A DNA stretch of 6,995 nt from Clostridiales bacterium (GTDB lineage: Bacteria; Bacillota; Clostridia; Oscillospirales; CAG-272): positions 1 through 6,995 of the forward strand of contig JAEEGW010000129.1 of NCBI GenBank assembly GCA_016280525.1. Reading direction: 5' to 3'. Positions 6,374 through 6,995 of the stretch are shown piece by piece; position 1 is the stretch's first letter, and each line of letters begins with the position of its first letter. The position numbers were made by a program, and so were the translations under genes. The notes under the pieces were generated by a model. That model was not told where the DNA came from, searched no databases, and saw only the letters and a list, made by a program, of their open reading frames with translations.

Positions 6374-6408
6374 GAGTGAAGAGTGAAGAGTGAATAGTGA
6401 ATAGTGAA
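6374..6408 (+). repeat. Heptamer array 3 (GAGTGAA/TAGTGAA, five units)
   Basis: Five contiguous 7-bp units: GAGTGAA three times, then TAGTGAA twice. A degenerate sixth unit, TAGGTAA, follows at 6409-6415 and leads into block B. It is again 35 bp. Confidence 0.88.
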
Positions 6409-6414
6409 TAGGTA

Positions 6415-6509
6415 AGGTGTCGCTTCGCGACGAATTATGGTGGGTTTCCCACCCCTCAACACCCCCCAAACCCCCTCTTACCCCTCCCACAGATCGAAGA
6501 TCTGAGGGG
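6415..6509. repeat. C-rich hairpin block B
   Basis: It starts AGGTGTC like block A. It holds GTCGC-TTC-GCGAC (6419-6431), GGTGGG-TTT-CCCACC (6439-6453) and CCCCT/AGGGG with the same CCCA bulge enclosing CAGATC-GAA-GATCTG (6481-6509). Stem sequences differ from block A while pairing is kept. The tract 6462-6488 is a G-quadruplex motif on the minus strand. Confidence 0.75.
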
Positions 6510-6520
6510 ATGCGAAAATG

Positions 6521-6551
6521 TCAAAATTAAGGGGCGACCGATGGTCGCCCC
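6521..6551 (-). terminator. Palindrome 3, possible terminator of the nucleoside phosphorylase gene
   Basis: GGGGCGACC (6531-6539) and GGTCGCCCC (6543-6551) form a perfect 9-bp stem with a 3-nt loop. Read on the minus strand, TTAATTTTGA follows the stem, a weak U-tract. It lies 18 nt past the phosphorylase stop codon, mirroring palindrome 1 on the other side of the island. Confidence 0.5.
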
Positions 6552-6556
6552 TGGCT

Positions 6557-6570
6557 CTTAATTCTTAATT
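6557..6570 (-). repeat. Inverted terminal heptamers
   Basis: CTTAATT twice, the exact reverse complement of the AATTAAG pair in array 1. It overlaps the TAA stop codon of the phosphorylase gene by two bases (6569-6570). Confidence 0.85.
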
Positions 6571-6995
6571 ATTTTATGATCCTATATATCAGCTCCTGCT
6601 TTTCGGGCGGTTCCGCGCCGAAACAGAGAGCCGAGCGGAACGTCTGCTCCGCGGCGGGGATCTTTGATACGTCCGAGGTGTGGAGGCGGCAAAGCACGTC
6701 TCCTTTTTTCACGCAGTCGCCCGGCTTCTTTTCCATAACTATGCCGGCGGAAAAATCAATTTTATCCTCTTTTGACGCGCGGCCTGCGCCTAAAATCATC
6801 GCGGCGGTGCCTATAAGATGCGCGTCCGTTTTGGTAATATACCCGTCGGTATCGGACAAAACGGGATATATGACCGGCGCGGACGGCAAAAGCTCCGTAT
6901 CGCACAGACACTTAGGATCCGCGCCCTGCGCGGACACCCATTCTTTCATCTTCTCAAACGCCGCTCCGTCTTCTATCGCGTCTGTCACAAGCGCT
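6569..6995 (-). CDS. pdp: Pyrimidine-nucleoside phosphorylase, C-terminal part (partial)
   Basis: This cytosolic enzyme of pyrimidine salvage splits thymidine, uridine or deoxyuridine with phosphate into base and (deoxy)ribose-1-phosphate. Only about 141 C-terminal residues are visible. The frame stays open to the window edge, so the start lies outside; the family is about 430 aa long. Visible landmarks are the segment EDGAAFEKMKEWVSAQGAD, matching the family's GKALEKF...QGGD, then GYITKTDAHLIGTAAMILG and AGRASKEDKIDFSAGIVMEK, the family's conserved C-terminal-domain signature, followed by KKPGDCVKKGDVL. A GTG at 6988 is internal (preceded in frame by Ala-Leu) and not the start. Pdp (broad pyrimidine) and DeoA (thymidine) cannot be separated from this fragment. 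The gene is convergent with the hydrolase. Confidence 0.93.
   Translation of the reverse strand, partial: ALVTDAIEDGAAFEKMKEWVSAQGADPKCLCDTELLPSAPVIYPVLSDTDGYITKTDAHLIGTAAMILGAGRASKEDKIDFSAGIVMEKKPGDCVKKGDVLCRLHTSDVSKIPAAEQTFRSALCFGAEPPEKQELIYRIIK

Larger units (their letters stand above)
5956..6570. repeat. Composite non-coding repeat island between convergent genes
   Basis: About 615 bp without a credible gene separates the hydrolase and nucleoside phosphorylase stop codons. In order it holds heptamer array 1 (5956-5990), palindrome 1 (6013-6031), heptamer array 2 (6040-6074), C-rich hairpin block A (6080-6240), three ATGAAATC-plus-hairpin units (6255-6317), palindrome 2 (6329-6347), heptamer array 3 (6374-6408), C-rich hairpin block B (6415-6509), palindrome 3 (6531-6551) and two inverted heptamers (6557-6570). 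The ends are exact inverted repeats: AATTAAGAATTAAGA occurs at 5956-5970 and 5977-5991, and its reverse complement at 6556-6570. No transposase, tRNA or CRISPR pattern is present. It resembles multi-copy intergenic repeat elements of Clostridia, but copies elsewhere cannot be seen in one window. Confidence 0.8.

Noticed and set aside
6167..6490. Minus-strand reading frames of 107 and 94 codons inside the repeat island
   Set aside because: They translate repeats and hairpins: the IHYSLFTLHS stretch is simply heptamer array 3 read backwards. They have no ribosome-binding site, and composition follows the C-rich blocks, not a protein family.
5956..6570. CRISPR array
   Set aside because: The repeats are 7 bp or irregular hairpin blocks. 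There are no constant 23-40 bp repeats with unique spacers of equal length.
6569..6988. Phosphorylase gene starting at the GTG at 6988
   Set aside because: The frame continues upstream to the window edge, and the visible protein begins in the middle of the family's conserved sequence, so this is an internal Val codon.

Overview
The window looks like chromosome from a low-to-mid-GC Gram-positive bacterium, most likely an uncultured gut-type Clostridia. This is inferred from strong AGGAG ribosome-binding sites at 5-8 nt spacing, consensus sigma-A promoters (TTGACA-17-TAAAAT and two similar), heavy use of the ATA isoleucine codon, and a gene set of fermentative sugar and nucleoside metabolism. 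No taxonomic marker is present, so the assignment is tentative.

Left part (1-1975): a self-contained transcription unit with a near-consensus promoter, L-fucose isomerase (fucI, 600 aa, all metal/catalytic residues present) and a textbook intrinsic terminator. No other fucose gene is visible. Middle (2025-4603): an extended -10 promoter drives a two-gene operon, 12 bp between genes. It encodes a cytosolic neutral-ceramidase-fold metalloamidase-like protein, which has Gly where ceramidases carry the catalytic Ser, and a DegT/DnrJ/EryC1/StrS-type PLP aminotransferase. An amide-cleaving fold next to a sugar/cyclitol aminotransferase suggests that the two act successively on an amino-sugar or aminocyclitol conjugate, but the substrate cannot be read from sequence.

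Right part (4633-5961): a third promoter, also with an extended -10, precedes a structured leader of about 90 nt. The leader contains a possible 19-codon upstream ORF whose TGA overlaps the GTG start of an LCAT-like alpha/beta hydrolase (triad S141/D324/H355). That GTG has no Shine-Dalgarno of its own. On the minus strand the right edge holds the C-terminal third of a pyrimidine-nucleoside phosphorylase, convergent with the hydrolase.

The most unusual object is the roughly 615-bp non-coding island (5956-6570) between these two convergent genes. Heptamer repeats in inverted orientation bound it, and both gene stop codons touch those repeats. It holds three 35-bp arrays of exactly five heptamers, three copies of a GGGCGAYCA-type palindrome, three ATGAAATC units each followed by a different hairpin, and two diverged copies (A and B) of a C-rich block. 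Between A and B the stems change sequence but keep pairing, and a G-quadruplex motif on the minus strand is retained. This looks like a structure-selected intergenic repeat element rather than degraded coding DNA.
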